This document shows, in pieces, positions 1-12,302 of a stretch of 64,000 bases of DNA. Below the pieces are notes generated by a model. That model searched no databases and was not told the origin of the DNA. It saw only the letters and a program-made list of their open reading frames with translations. The position numbers were made by a program, and so were the translations under genes. Position 1 is the stretch's first letter; the number at the start of each line of letters is the position of its first letter. The DNA lies in contig JAFPVC010000025.1 in NCBI GenBank assembly GCA_017413085.1, forward strand, positions 1-64,000. The letters are read 5' to 3'. The stretch is from Prevotella sp. (GTDB lineage Bacteria; Bacteroidota; Bacteroidia; Bacteroidales; Bacteroidaceae).

Positions 1-93
1 CGGATTACACAGATTGCACGGATTACCATGCGGAAACTCTGTACTGCATAGAATAATTCGTAAAATTCGTTTAATTCGTAGTTAAAATAATAA
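1..93. repeat. modular inverted-repeat element, 9-mer class
   Basis: The left arm (1-25) is made of 9-mers of the form CGGATTACA/CAGATTGCA. The core starts TACCATGCGGA (25-35). The right arm (52-82) holds three copies of AATTCGT-type 9-mers that read CGAATT on the other strand. The left edge may run off the window. It is one of about a dozen such elements here and lies directly upstream of the lipoprotein gene. Confidence 0.6.
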
Positions 94-115
94 TAAAATA
101 ATTTGTAGTAGCACA

Positions 116-1699
116 ATGAAACAATTCAAGTTATATAGCGGCATGGCAGCAGTGTGTGCCATGCTCACGTTTGCCTCTTGCGGCAACGATATAGAACTGA
201 CCGAGGCACAGGCACCTGTCAAGGGTGAGTACAAAGTAACCATAACTGCCAGTCAGGAAGGCAGTGCCACACGTACTGCCGTTGACGGTACCAACGTGGT
301 GTGGCAGACAGGCGACGCCATCACCGTGTTCGACGGTGCTGGAGCAAACTGTCCGTTTGAACTTGCCAAGGGAGCAGGCACAACATTAGGTGAGTTCCAA
401 GGCACCATCACAGTTACCGAGCCTAAGAGTTACTGCGCAGTATATCCCGCTACGGCGAATGCAACAATCGACTCAGACTATGGCATCAGCGGACTTGTGC
501 TGCCTGTAGAACAGGTGGCCACACGAGACGGCTTCGACCCACAGGCAGCCATCATGACTGCACGCAATGACGATGCCGACAAGATCGTGAACGAGAATGA
601 AGACCTCAGCCTCGGTGCGTTCAAGCACGTCTGTGCCTTCGTCAAGGTTACAACTACAGAGGAGTATGACAGGATAACCTTCACCGCCAATGGTGGTGAT
701 AGCATCGCCGGAGGTTTCGATGCTCAGGTCGGTGCCGACGGTATTTCCAAGGCCATACCTACCTCTCCTTCATGTACGGTGAGCCTCGTTCCGCCAACTG
801 GCAGTACGAAGATAGCCGCCGGCACATACTTCATCGCCATCCTGCCAGGTATCCTTGAGGAAGGCTTCACCATGAGCTGCACCTCTATTGACAGTGATAA
901 CAAAGAGGTGACCACGATGGTACGCTCATACAGCGACAGAACCCAGGCCTTCTCTCGCCACAACGCAGTGAACATGGGAACTGTTGAAGAAGGCGTGACG
1001 GCAGTCACCTGGACACGTAACACACAGAAATACGTTGACCTCGGCCTAACCAGCGGCACGAAGTGGGCAACCTGCAATGTAGGCGCTTCAAGTCCTGAAG
1101 GCTATGGTGATTATTTTGCATGGGGTGAAACCACTCCAAAGGATAACTACAGTTGGGGAACCTACAAATGGTCTGAAGGTTCAGACAAAACTCTGACCAA
1201 ATACAATACAAACAGCGAAAGGGGTATTGTTGACGACAGAACCGTTCTTGAACTTTCAGATGATGCTGCTCACAGGAATTGGGGTGGTATCTGGCGCATG
1301 CCTACGCGTGATGAATTTGAGGAACTTAAAAATGAATGTTATTGGGAGTGGACGGATAACTACAACCACACTCATGTCAAGGGGTTCATAATCTATCAGG
1401 TTCGTTCTGGTGCTAATGGTGATAAAGGAAAAAAGAATACTCCAGACAATAATGTTACTCCATCTGTTCAGTACAACATTTTATCTGATAAGCATATATT
1501 CCTTCCTGCGGCAGGCTTCTACTCAGGTTCTTATTTGATAGGTGACGTATGTAACTATTGGGGTGCATCATTGGGCAGTCCAGATAATGCTGGATTGTCT
1601 CATTTTGCATATAATATGTATTTCAGCGGAAGGTATTATGATTGGCAGATTGCTGGCAATCGTACTCCTGGCGAGTCTGTACGTCCAGTTCTCAAATAA
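116..1699 (+). CDS. fimbrillin-like lipoprotein with C-terminal FISUMP domain
   Basis: The 527-residue product is probably a surface lipoprotein. A signal peptide ends in a lipobox (FASC, Cys about residue 22). The N-terminal half has the beta-rich character of Bacteroidales fimbrillin/Mfa-like proteins (for example the VVWQTGDAITVFDG stretch). From about residue 305 the sequence follows the FISUMP (Fibrobacter succinogenes major paralogous) pattern: YVDLGLTSGTKWATCNVGA, YFAWGET, WRMPTRDEFEEL, FLPAAGFY and a terminal VRPVLK. This fold resembles formylglycine-generating enzymes and C-type lectins and usually serves in binding, not catalysis. No partner gene is adjacent. The ligand cannot be read from the sequence. 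The ATG is well supported by the signal peptide. Confidence 0.85.
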   Translation: MKQFKLYSGMAAVCAMLTFASCGNDIELTEAQAPVKGEYKVTITASQEGSATRTAVDGTNVVWQTGDAITVFDGAGANCPFELAKGAGTTLGEFQGTITVTEPKSYCAVYPATANATIDSDYGISGLVLPVEQVATRDGFDPQAAIMTARNDDADKIVNENEDLSLGAFKHVCAFVKVTTTEEYDRITFTANGGDSIAGGFDAQVGADGISKAIPTSPSCTVSLVPPTGSTKIAAGTYFIAILPGILEEGFTMSCTSIDSDNKEVTTMVRSYSDRTQAFSRHNAVNMGTVEEGVTAVTWTRNTQKYVDLGLTSGTKWATCNVGASSPEGYGDYFAWGETTPKDNYSWGTYKWSEGSDKTLTKYNTNSERGIVDDRTVLELSDDAAHRNWGGIWRMPTRDEFEELKNECYWEWTDNYNHTHVKGFIIYQVRSGANGDKGKKNTPDNNVTPSVQYNILSDKHIFLPAAGFYSGSYLIGDVCNYWGASLGSPDNAGLSHFAYNMYFSGRYYDWQIAGNRTPGESVRPVLK

Positions 1700-1732
1700 A
1701 CCCATTGTTTCGCTCAAAGCTATAAAGAATTG

Positions 1733-1806
1733 AAATAATAAGTAATTGAAGGATTGAAAGATTGAAGTCGTCCATGCAGACAGGTTCTTCAACTTTTCAA
1801 TCCTTT
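1733..1806. repeat. modular inverted-repeat element, 8-mer class
   Basis: The left arm is 8-mers of ATTGAAGG/ATTGAAAG type, the core GTCCATGCAGACAGGT lies at about 1770-1785, and the right arm is the inverted 8-mers (TTTTCAAT, CCTTTAAT). The core is the exact reverse complement of the core of the element at 43708-43797. It follows the FISUMP lipoprotein and may act as its transcript end. The remaining 1807-2001 holds no gene; I see only A/T-rich sequence and a weak TAACTTTA box at 1942-1949. Confidence 0.75.
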
Positions 1807-2001
1807 AATTTTTCTATTGATACTATAAGTTTATATTTCCGCTGCCTCCATTCCACCGTGTCATGGTAGTCTAAATGTGAAATATCCATAAAACAAGCAA
1901 TAATTATGCCGAAAACACCCCCGTAATTGAAAACTTTTCACTAACTTTACAACCTGACAACAAATCTGAAAAGATATGCAAGACGTAAGTCGCCTTTGAT
2001 A

Positions 2002-5000
2002 ATGAGTATTATGAACCTAAAAGAATATATCAGCATCGTTAATCAGAAATATCACGCTGGCAATGCCACAGAGCACAGTTACAGAGGTGCTTTGGAGCAG
2101 TTGCTGCAAACGTTGTTGCCCAAACTGCAGATAGTAAACGAACCCAAGCGAGTGAAGTGCGGAGCGCCTGACTATATTGTCAGTCGTAAGGATGGTATGC
2201 CTGTGTTCTACATTGAGGCTAAGGATATAGGCGACAATGATCTTGACGGACGTAATCCTCATAGCCATAAGGAGCAGTTTACACGTTACAAGCAAGCACT
2301 AGACTATATTATTTTTACTGATTATCTGGACTTTCACCTATATGAGCATGGCGAGTTTGTGGATAGTGTGCGGATTGCTGAAGTGAAAGGTGACAAGATT
2401 GTTGCCATCAATGAGAATGAAGATAAGTTTCTGAATCTCATAGAGCATGTAGGCAATAATGCCATTCAACGCATAACATCGGCTTCTCGTCTTGCCAAGT
2501 TGATGGCAGGCAAAGCCCGACTGCTAAAAAACATCATTGAGCAGGCAGTAACTGACGACAGTAAGAGGATAACAGATAATGAGAATGCAATAGAGGAATT
2601 ATTCCATATACCTCAAGAGGAAGTATTCAAGACGGGACTAACAGAGCAGATGGAAACGTTTCGCAGACTGTTGCTTCACGATATTACTCCATCATCTTTT
2701 GCCGACATTTACGCTCAGACCATTGTGTATGGGCTGTTTGCTGCACGCCTTAACGACAAGACACCAGAGGATTTCTCACGGCAGGAAGCACTCAACCTGA
2801 TTCCAAAAACGAGTGAGTTTTTGCGTAATATGTTTCAACAGATAGCAGGTCTCGACCCCGACCCACGCATAGAATGGATTCTGGATGACCTCGTATTAGC
2901 CTTTGGCATCACCGATATGCAAAAGATTCTTGATGGCTATAACGAGGATACCAAGCGGCAAGACCCCATGATGCACTTCTATGAAGATTTTCTTGCTGCT
3001 TACGACTCATCGCTTCGCAAGGCTCGTGGAGTCTGGTACACACCACAGCCTGTGGTTAGTTTTATCGTGAGGGTCGTCGATGAGATACTGCAAAAAGAAT
3101 TCCATTTGCCTGAAGGACTGGCCGACTATAGCAAGGTACCTCACAGCGTTTCTGTTCCCCAGAGTTTTGACAAGCGAACTTCAGACGGCAAGAAGCACGT
3201 AACCAAAGATTTGTACCGCGTGCAGATATTAGATCCGGCAATGGGAACTGGCACTTTCCTTTCTGAAATCATACGTCAAGTGCGTCAGAAGTTTGAGGGC
3301 AACGATGGCATCTGGAATCAGTATGCCTCTACTTGCTTGTTGCCACGACTTTATGGTTTTGAGGTAATGATGGCACCTTACACCATTGCCCACATGAAAC
3401 TTTTTTTGCAACTGAAGGAAAATGGAGCGCTGACATCGAATGAGCCACCACACCTCAACCTATTGCTTACTAATTCGCTGGAAGAAGCAAATGACGATAC
3501 TGATTCGCTTTTCTCCTATTGGCTTAGTTTGGAATCAAAGAAGGCAAGTGTAATAAAGCGCGACTGCCCTGTAATGGTGATGATTGGTAATCCGCCATAT
3601 AGTGGAGAAAGCCAAAACAAAAGTGAATGGATTATGAAGCTCATGGAAAGCTATAAGAAGGAGCCAGGTGGCAAACTGCCACTCAATGAACGCAATCCAA
3701 AGTGGCTTAATGACGACTATGTGAAATTCATTCGCCTTGCTCAGGATTATATAGAGAAGAATGGCGAGGGCGTTATTGGATTTATCAATCCTCATGGCTA
3801 TCTCGATAATCCCACCTTCAGAGGTATGCGTTGGAATTTGTTGAAGACTTTCGACAAGATTTATACAATTGACCTCCACGGTAACAGCAAGAAGAAAGAA
3901 ACATGTCCTGATGGTAGCAAGGACGAGAATGTTTTTGATATTATGCAGGGCGTCAGCATCAACCTGTTTGTCAAGACTGGTAAGAAAGGAAAAGATGAAC
4001 TTGGAAAAGTGTACCATAAAGATTTATATGGACTGCGTCAGCAGAAATATGATTTCCTCGATGGGGCAACTTTAGGAAACGTTGGATATGAAGAAATGAA
4101 ACCTAAGGCTCCAATGTATTTCTTTGTTCCAAAGAATTTTGATTTACAGGAAGAATACGATAAAGGCTTCAAAGTTGATGAACTCTTTAATGTTAGTTCA
4201 GTATCTGTTGTTACAGCTAAAGATGCTATACTTGTTGACATGAATGAAAACAGTTTGTTTGCAAAGGTCAAACAGGAGTATGGCTCTGCAGATTCATCAC
4301 TTATAAAAAGATATAACTACAGACCGTTTGATGATAGGTTTGTGTATTATGACGTCCAAAAGATAGAACGTCCTCGTGAAACAACAATGCGGCAGATGAC
4401 GCATCAAAACGTAGCTTTGCTCACATGCAGGCAATTAGCTGGTAATGAGTGGAAGCATGTGTCTATAGCAGATGGCATAGTTGATGATTGCCGAGTTTCT
4501 TCAAAGACAAAGGAAAGAGGCTATGTTTTCCCTCTTTACATCTATAAGGAGAACATGGGCAAGGAAGAACGCATTGTCAACTTCAAAAAGGAATTGTATG
4601 ATAAGATTGCCAAGGGTTTGAACTATCTTCCTTGCTACGATGACAATGTGTTGGTTGACCCAACAAGTGAATATAACGGTGTACTCTATCCCCAAGTCCT
4701 CTTCGATTACATCTATGCAGTGTTGCATAGTCCAAGCTATCGCGAACGCTACAAGGAATTTCTGAAGATAGACTTCCCTCGCATACCTTATCCAACAGAC
4801 TGGGAGAAATTCCGTGATTTAGCGGAGCTGGGAGAAGAACTGCGACAACTGCATCTTATGGAAAACTTGCCCTCAAAGACTGGTGTCACCTTCCCTGTTG
4901 CTGGCTCGTTGCAAGTGGACTGCTACCGCTGGCAGGATAATCGCGTCTATATCAATGCAGAACAATACTTCGACGGTGTACCAGAATCAGCCTGGCAGTT

Positions 5001-5166
5001 CTACATTGGCGGCTACCAGCCTGCTCAGAAATGGCTCAAAGACCGCAAAGGCATGACTCTGAGTTTTGAGGACGTGAAGCATTACGGCCACATCATATAT
5101 GTGCTCCAGCAGACAGAACACCTGATGCAGGAAATTGACGATATAAGAAAGTCAGAGGGTAGTTGA
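2002..5166 (+). CDS. single-chain restriction-modification enzyme (type IIG / ISP-like, no helicase)
   Basis: About 1054 residues combining nuclease, methyltransferase and target recognition. Near residues 55-75 a PD-(D/E)xK nuclease pattern is visible (APDYIV ... YIEAKD). The N6-adenine methylase motif I, DPAMGTGTF, is near residue 410 and the catalytic motif IV NPPY near residue 530. The C-terminus (YIGGYQPAQKWLKDRKG, then SFEDVKHYGHII) matches the recognition-domain end of type ISP enzymes such as LlaGI. No helicase motifs lie between nuclease and methylase, and the length is well short of true ISP enzymes, so an Eco57I/type IIG arrangement is more likely. The TTG at 1996 is in frame, but ATG 2002 or 2011 is preferred. 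The gene appears intact. It heads a stretch of defence-like genes and relics. Confidence 0.88.
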   Translation: MSIMNLKEYISIVNQKYHAGNATEHSYRGALEQLLQTLLPKLQIVNEPKRVKCGAPDYIVSRKDGMPVFYIEAKDIGDNDLDGRNPHSHKEQFTRYKQALDYIIFTDYLDFHLYEHGEFVDSVRIAEVKGDKIVAINENEDKFLNLIEHVGNNAIQRITSASRLAKLMAGKARLLKNIIEQAVTDDSKRITDNENAIEELFHIPQEEVFKTGLTEQMETFRRLLLHDITPSSFADIYAQTIVYGLFAARLNDKTPEDFSRQEALNLIPKTSEFLRNMFQQIAGLDPDPRIEWILDDLVLAFGITDMQKILDGYNEDTKRQDPMMHFYEDFLAAYDSSLRKARGVWYTPQPVVSFIVRVVDEILQKEFHLPEGLADYSKVPHSVSVPQSFDKRTSDGKKHVTKDLYRVQILDPAMGTGTFLSEIIRQVRQKFEGNDGIWNQYASTCLLPRLYGFEVMMAPYTIAHMKLFLQLKENGALTSNEPPHLNLLLTNSLEEANDDTDSLFSYWLSLESKKASVIKRDCPVMVMIGNPPYSGESQNKSEWIMKLMESYKKEPGGKLPLNERNPKWLNDDYVKFIRLAQDYIEKNGEGVIGFINPHGYLDNPTFRGMRWNLLKTFDKIYTIDLHGNSKKKETCPDGSKDENVFDIMQGVSINLFVKTGKKGKDELGKVYHKDLYGLRQQKYDFLDGATLGNVGYEEMKPKAPMYFFVPKNFDLQEEYDKGFKVDELFNVSSVSVVTAKDAILVDMNENSLFAKVKQEYGSADSSLIKRYNYRPFDDRFVYYDVQKIERPRETTMRQMTHQNVALLTCRQLAGNEWKHVSIADGIVDDCRVSSKTKERGYVFPLYIYKENMGKEERIVNFKKELYDKIAKGLNYLPCYDDNVLVDPTSEYNGVLYPQVLFDYIYAVLHSPSYRERYKEFLKIDFPRIPYPTDWEKFRDLAELGEELRQLHLMENLPSKTGVTFPVAGSLQVDCYRWQDNRVYINAEQYFDGVPESAWQFYIGGYQPAQKWLKDRKGMTLSFEDVKHYGHIIYVLQQTEHLMQEIDDIRKSEGS

Positions 5167-5190
5167 ATTGTTTGATTAAGAGATTATAGC

Positions 5191-5826
5191 ATGGAATATC
5201 TGAAGCAATCAAAGAACTTACAACGAAATGTTATTGTCTGTATCGTTGTAGCCTTTATTATTATCCCTGCTTTTTATTTCTATATGTTTAATAGTGGATT
5301 GAGCAAGGATTCAAATTTGTGGAGTAATTTTGGAGATTATGTAAATGGGATCCTAACACCAATTTTGACAGCAATAAACATATATGTGTTTATCAAAATG
5401 ACCATTGCCATTTCAAGTTTAGAAGAAAAACGTACAATAAATGCCAATGCTATAGAAGAGGCTCGGTTTGAAAAAGAAATGCATCATGAGAAAGAAATGC
5501 TTATGATGCAACTGAGAAAGCAAGAAATCGATACATTTGTGAAGCAAATGAATAGGATTTTCGATTATAGTTCAAAAGAAAATAGAATCCAATCATTGCA
5601 ACAGGTTGCTGACTATCTTACATCATTTCGTGAAACTGGGTTTAAATGGTTTAAAATAGAAGACAATAATTACACGAAAAACAGGATAGGTTATTTGACT
5701 GTTGGTTTGAGAACTGTTCTTTTTGAATTAGAAGATAACAAACAATCATCTGAAGAACTTTTTAACAAGATTTACGATGCAAAAGCAGAAATAACCAATA
5801 CCTTGGTGGAAGCTGCATTAGAATAA
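5191..5826 (+). CDS. two-TM coiled-coil protein, AbiC-like (putative phage abortive infection)
   Basis: The 211-residue product has a membrane segment at about 13-33 and a second hydrophobic segment at about 53-72. Between them is WSNFGDYVNGILTPILT, which resembles the conserved N-terminal signature of putAbiC-type phage abortive infection proteins. A charged, Met/Glu/Lys-rich stretch at 75-115 looks like coiled coil, followed by a helical cytoplasmic tail. It starts 24 bp after the restriction-modification gene on the same strand, so co-transcription is likely. The family assignment rests on the short signature and the context. No catalytic motif is visible, and it could instead be an unrelated membrane protein. 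Confidence 0.6.
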   Translation: MEYLKQSKNLQRNVIVCIVVAFIIIPAFYFYMFNSGLSKDSNLWSNFGDYVNGILTPILTAINIYVFIKMTIAISSLEEKRTINANAIEEARFEKEMHHEKEMLMMQLRKQEIDTFVKQMNRIFDYSSKENRIQSLQQVADYLTSFRETGFKWFKIEDNNYTKNRIGYLTVGLRTVLFELEDNKQSSEELFNKIYDAKAEITNTLVEAALE

Positions 5827-5880
5827 ATTAATATAGATGCAATAAGCATTATTATATGCGTAAGTTTTATATGATTTTCC

Positions 5881-5903
5881 CAAAAAGTGAGACATGACTC
5901 ACT
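5881..5903. terminator. inverted repeat, possible terminator
   Basis: CAAAAAGTGAG and CTCACTTTTTG form a perfect 11-bp stem around a 6-base loop, about 55 bp after the AbiC-like gene. The T-run is inside the stem, so it may be only a weak terminator. Confidence 0.5.
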
Positions 5904-6028
5904 TTTTGACATGGAGCCACTATTTCGAATTGCTTAAATGTGACGACCCGTTGGAGATGCAATATACTTACCCCAATAGCGACGAATTACAAAGTCAATT
6001 AGACATATTGTTGGACAAGTCGAAATAA
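5894..6028 (+). pseudogene. relic of a YhcG/DUF1016 nuclease-family gene
   Basis: The frame encodes 44 residues beginning MTHFLTWSHYFELLKCDDPLEMQ, which resembles the conserved part of the DUF1016 N-terminal domain of YhcG-like proteins (TWSHY.ELL...D.LE). It then passes directly to YTYPNSDELQSQLDILL, which resembles the extreme C-terminus of that family. The middle, including the PD-(D/E)xK nuclease, is missing, as expected from an internal deletion. Full YhcG proteins are roughly 350 residues and often sit beside restriction systems. I infer a dead remnant; a functional short peptide is unlikely. Confidence 0.55.
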
Positions 6029-6041
6029 TTGATTAACTTTG
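6011..6041 (+). promoter_or_regulatory. Bacteroidetes-type promoter for the AlbA_2 gene
   Basis: A -7 element TAACTTTG (6034-6041) has TTG at 6011-6013 as a possible -33 element, 20 bp upstream. The ATG of the next gene is at 6057. Confidence 0.6.
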
Positions 6042-6056
6042 CAAAAAGAATAGATT

Positions 6057-7627
6057 ATGGCACTAGCAATAAACATAGACGACTTGCTGAATAAACAGAA
6101 GATTGAGTCCAATAGGATTGAGTTCAAGAAAGGTTGGAATCCAGCAAGCATATACCATAGTGTATGTGCTTTTGCAAATGATTTCGACGATCTTGGTGGT
6201 GGATATATACTGGTTGGAGTGGATAGCGATGATGATACGGGAATGGCTATCCGCCCCGTGGAAGGTGTACCCGTAGAGAAGATTGACGGCATTCTTCAGG
6301 AAATGGTAAGCTATAACAACAAGATGTCACCATATTATATGCCTAGGACAAGCGTTGAAGAAGTAGATGGCAAACAAGTACTCGTTATATGGTGTCCTGC
6401 AGGCATCAATAGACCATATTCTGTCCCCGAGAATGTAACAGCGAAGAATGGTAGTAAGGAATACTTCTATATTCGGAGTGGTACGAGTAGCATCATTGCC
6501 AAAGGCGAGGTGCTGGACGAACTGCGTGAACTGGCCAGTCGTGTGCCGTTTGACGAAAGGGGGAATCCTGACATTAAAGTAGAGGATATATCTACGTTGT
6601 TGCTTCGTGAATACTTGGTGAAGGTTGGCAGTAAACTGGCTAATGAGTTATACGAAAGACCATTGAGCGAGATTCTGGAGCAGATGGACTTATATGTGGG
6701 TCCATCGGAGAACCGTATGCTGAGGAATGTAGCCGCCATGATGTTTTGTGAGAGAACCCAAGTAAGTTCTTCAAGCGGACACAAGTAGAAGTGGTATTCT
6801 TCCCTGAAGGTCGATTGGTAAATCCCAACAATCTCTACGAAGCCCCTGTCATTACTGGTTCCGTGACACAGATTATTGAGCGAACGTTGGAGTATCTTAA
6901 TCGTATGGTAGTGATGCAGTCCATCATCAAGCCCAAGAATGACAACCACAGTATCAAGTTCTATACCTATCCCTACCAAGCATTAGAGGAAAGTATTACG
7001 AACTCGTTATATCATCGCGACTATCGTGAATGAGAGCCTGTGGTGATAACGGTGGAACCAAAGGGTATTACCATCCAGAACGTAGGTGGGCCAGACCGCA
7101 GCATCCCAGTTGCTGACATCAATCGGGGTGAGCTGCTAATCTCTAAGCGTTATCGCAACCGTCGTTTGGGTGAATACTTGAAGGAATTGGAGTTGACCGA
7201 AGGACGAAGCACAGGTATTCCTACCATCCAGAATGTATTGAAGGCAAATGGCTCGCCTCGCGCTGTCGTCGTTACGGATGAAGAGCGCACCTTCTTCCGC
7301 ATCACTATTCCCTGTCATGAAGCAGCGGGCAATGTTATTGCCGATATAGCCAGCAAAGACAAGCAAAACCCAATAGATGGCACCAAAAATGCACCAAAAG
7401 AACTGACTGACAGGCAGAAGGTGATAATTGAAATGATTGTAGCAGATCCGTTCTTATCTGCAAAGGCAATCTCGGAAAAGATGTCGGAAAAGATGTCGGA
7501 AAAGGAAGGTTCCAATGAAAGAACCATCGAAAGGGATATAGCCAAATTAAAGAAATTGGGCATTCTCACTCGTGAAGGTGGTCGCAAGGAAGGTAAATGG
7601 GTAATAAAGACCAATGATAACAATTGA
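6057..7627 (+). pseudogene. AlbA_2/Schlafen-like ATP-binding regulator, broken by frameshift and nonsense codon
   Basis: Three consecutive reading frames join into one familiar protein of about 520 residues. The N-terminus (RIEFKKGW, FANDFDDLGGGYILVGVD) is the AlbA_2 domain. The middle (YPYQALEESITNSLYHRDY, then NVGGPDRSIP) is the HATPase_c_4 region. The C-terminus is a winged-helix-like segment. Near 6748-6755 the sequence has GAGAGAACCC where GAGAACCC restores the frame, a 2-bp AG duplication. At 7031-7033 TGA replaces a codon in YRE-x-EPVVI, most simply CGA to TGA. A KMSE unit is doubled near 7480-7502. Such regulators often accompany defence genes. A sequencing error could explain one lesion but hardly both. 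Confidence 0.8.
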
Positions 7628-7761
7628 GTATGTTAATCACAAAGGGATGAATATATTTGGATAATCATGGCACTTTGTGAACACAAACCCTATTACATTG
7701 ATGGAATAAATATGAAATGTTCCATCAATGTTCCATCAAAATTTAAGGTGTTTGAAAACGA

Positions 7762-7794
7762 AAATCCCTGCAAGTAATTGACTTGCAGGGATTT
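7762..7794. terminator. strong hairpin between the AlbA_2 relic and tRNA-His
   Basis: AAATCCCTGCAAGT and ACTTGCAGGGATTT form a perfect 14-bp stem with a 5-base loop. It lies downstream of both converging units, the AlbA_2 relic (+) and tRNA-His (-), and could serve either. The stretch 7628-7761 holds no gene; the only feature seen is a doubled TGTTCCATCAA near 7718-7740. Confidence 0.75.
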
Positions 7795-7800
7795 ATTTTG

Positions 7801-7878
7801 TGGGGTGCCCGGTGGGACTCGAACCCACGACATTCAGAACCACAATCTGACGCTCTAACCAACTGAACTACGGGCACC
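7801..7878 (-). tRNA. tRNA-His (GTG)
   Basis: The minus strand folds as a cloverleaf starting GGTGCCCGTAGTTCAG. The anticodon loop is TTGTGGT with GTG, the T arm carries GGTTCGA, and the 3' acceptor strand is CGGGCAC. The extra 5' G (position -1) opposite C73 is typical of tRNA-His. CCA appears to be encoded at the 3' end (7801-7803 region). Confidence 0.95.
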
Positions 7879-7905
7879 ATAGTTGTTGTTTTTGTTAAGC
7901 GAGTG

Positions 7906-7936
7906 CAAAGGTAATACTTTTTTCTGAACTGACAAA
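7906..7936 (-). promoter_or_regulatory. promoter of tRNA-His
   Basis: On the minus strand TTTG (7933-7936) is followed after 19 bp by TACCTTTG (7906-7913). The same GAGTGCAAAGGTAATACTTTTTT sequence occurs at the tRNA-Ser/Glu promoter near 18430. Confidence 0.75.
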
Positions 7937-7972
7937 ATTTTTTGAGGAAAAATATTTCAATAACAATAAATA

Positions 7973-8004
7973 TTTGTGTTTTTCATGGATTTTTAGTAAC
8001 TTTG
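7973..8004 (+). promoter_or_regulatory. promoter of the thi operon leader
   Basis: TTTG (7973-7976) and TAACTTTG (7997-8004) are separated by 20 bp. The start of transcription would fall just ahead of the TPP riboswitch. Confidence 0.75.
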
Positions 8005-8013
8005 TCTTTAATA

Positions 8014-8118
8014 TACTCGGGGTGCTGATGAATTTTGTCCTGAAAACGACAGAATACAAGGCTGAGATTATACCCATAATGACCTGATGCAGGTAATGCT
8101 GCCGTAGGGAATGGATTT
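8014..8118 (+). promoter_or_regulatory. TPP riboswitch (THI element)
   Basis: The THI-box signature is visible in order: CGGGGTGCT, GGCTGAGATTATACCC, then ACCTGATGCAGGTAATGCTGCCGTAGGGAA. It precedes thiamine synthesis genes. Thiamine pyrophosphate binding would be expected to shut down the downstream genes. Confidence 0.95.
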
Positions 8119-8134
8119 TTGAATGACGAACTTC

Positions 8135-8169
8135 GAGTGATGACCGCTAATTATATGCGGTTGTTGCTC
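8135..8169 (+). terminator. hairpin in the riboswitch expression platform
   Basis: GAG-TGATG-ACCGC pairs with GCGGT-TGTTG-CTC, leaving an internal loop, and is followed by ATTGTTTTATTA. It lies between the aptamer and thiS and could be the ligand-controlled terminator. The T-run is interrupted, so control at translation is also possible. Confidence 0.5.
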
Positions 8170-8201
8170 ATTGTTTTATTATATGATATGTATTATATGA
8201 T

Positions 8202-8399
8202 ATGAAGATAAAAGTTAATAATAAGGAAACAGAGACGTCTGCCAAGAACGTAGGCGAACTGGCAAGGGAACTGGCTCTGCCGGAACGTGGCGTGGCATTG
8301 GCTGTTGAACAGACAATGATTCAGAGAAGTAACTGGGACTGTACGCCACTTAAAGAAGGTGCTAATGTGTTGATCATAAAAGCTGCTTGCGGAGGATGA
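8202..8399 (+). CDS. thiS: thiamine biosynthesis sulfur carrier ThiS
   Basis: A 65-residue ubiquitin-fold carrier. The C-terminus ends in the essential Gly-Gly (KAACGG) that ThiF adenylates and that is converted to thiocarboxylate for thiazole formation. It is the first gene behind the TPP riboswitch, and its stop overlaps the start of thiE (ATGA), indicating translational coupling. Confidence 0.95.
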   Translation: MKIKVNNKETETSAKNVGELARELALPERGVALAVEQTMIQRSNWDCTPLKEGANVLIIKAACGG

Positions 8400-9014
8400 T
8401 TCAGTTTATTAGTCATTACACGGATAAATACACTTATCTTGACTCCATACGGATGGCACTGGAGGGTGGATGCCGGTGGATTCAGTTGCGTATGAAAGAT
8501 GTGACGGCAGATGAGATACGTCCTGTAGCAATGCAAGTCAAGGCAATGTGTAAGGAGTTTTGTGCTACCTTTATTATAGATGACCACGTAGAACTTGTTA
8601 GGGAAATCGGTGCTGACGGCGTGCATCTTGGAAAGAATGACATGCCTATAGCAGAAGCCCGCAAGTTGCTTGGCAGGGATTTTATAATAGGAGCGACGGC
8701 AAATACCATTGATGACGTGAGGGCGCATTGCTCAGCAGGGGCAGACTACATAGGTTGCGGTCCGTTCCGCTTTACTTCAACGAAGAAGAATCTTTCGCCA
8801 GTGTTAGGCCTTGAAGGATATGAATACATAGTGAAATGTATGAAAAGAGAGGGAATGAGTATTCCTGTGGTGGCAATAGGAGGCATAACGGCAGAGGATA
8901 TTCCGCAGATAAAGGCTATAGGCATAGACGGCATAGCGCTGAGCGGCAGTGTGCTGACAGCATCAGAGCCGGTAGAAGAAATGAAACGACTTATAAAAAT
9001 AGAAAAACAAGTAT

Positions 9015-9022
<8 letters not shown>
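8396..9022 (+). CDS. thiE: thiamine-phosphate synthase ThiE
   Basis: 208 residues of a TIM-barrel enzyme joining the pyrimidine (HMP-PP) and thiazole (THZ-P) moieties. Visible family motifs are [28 protein letters not shown] and [12 protein letters not shown] with the following GLEGY. The start is the ATG at 8396 that overlaps the thiS stop; an upstream in-frame TTG (8387) is not needed. The 3' end overlaps thiG by 8 bp. Confidence 0.95.
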
Positions 9023-12293
<3,271 letters not shown>

Positions 12294-12302
12294 TGTGTAA
12301 GT

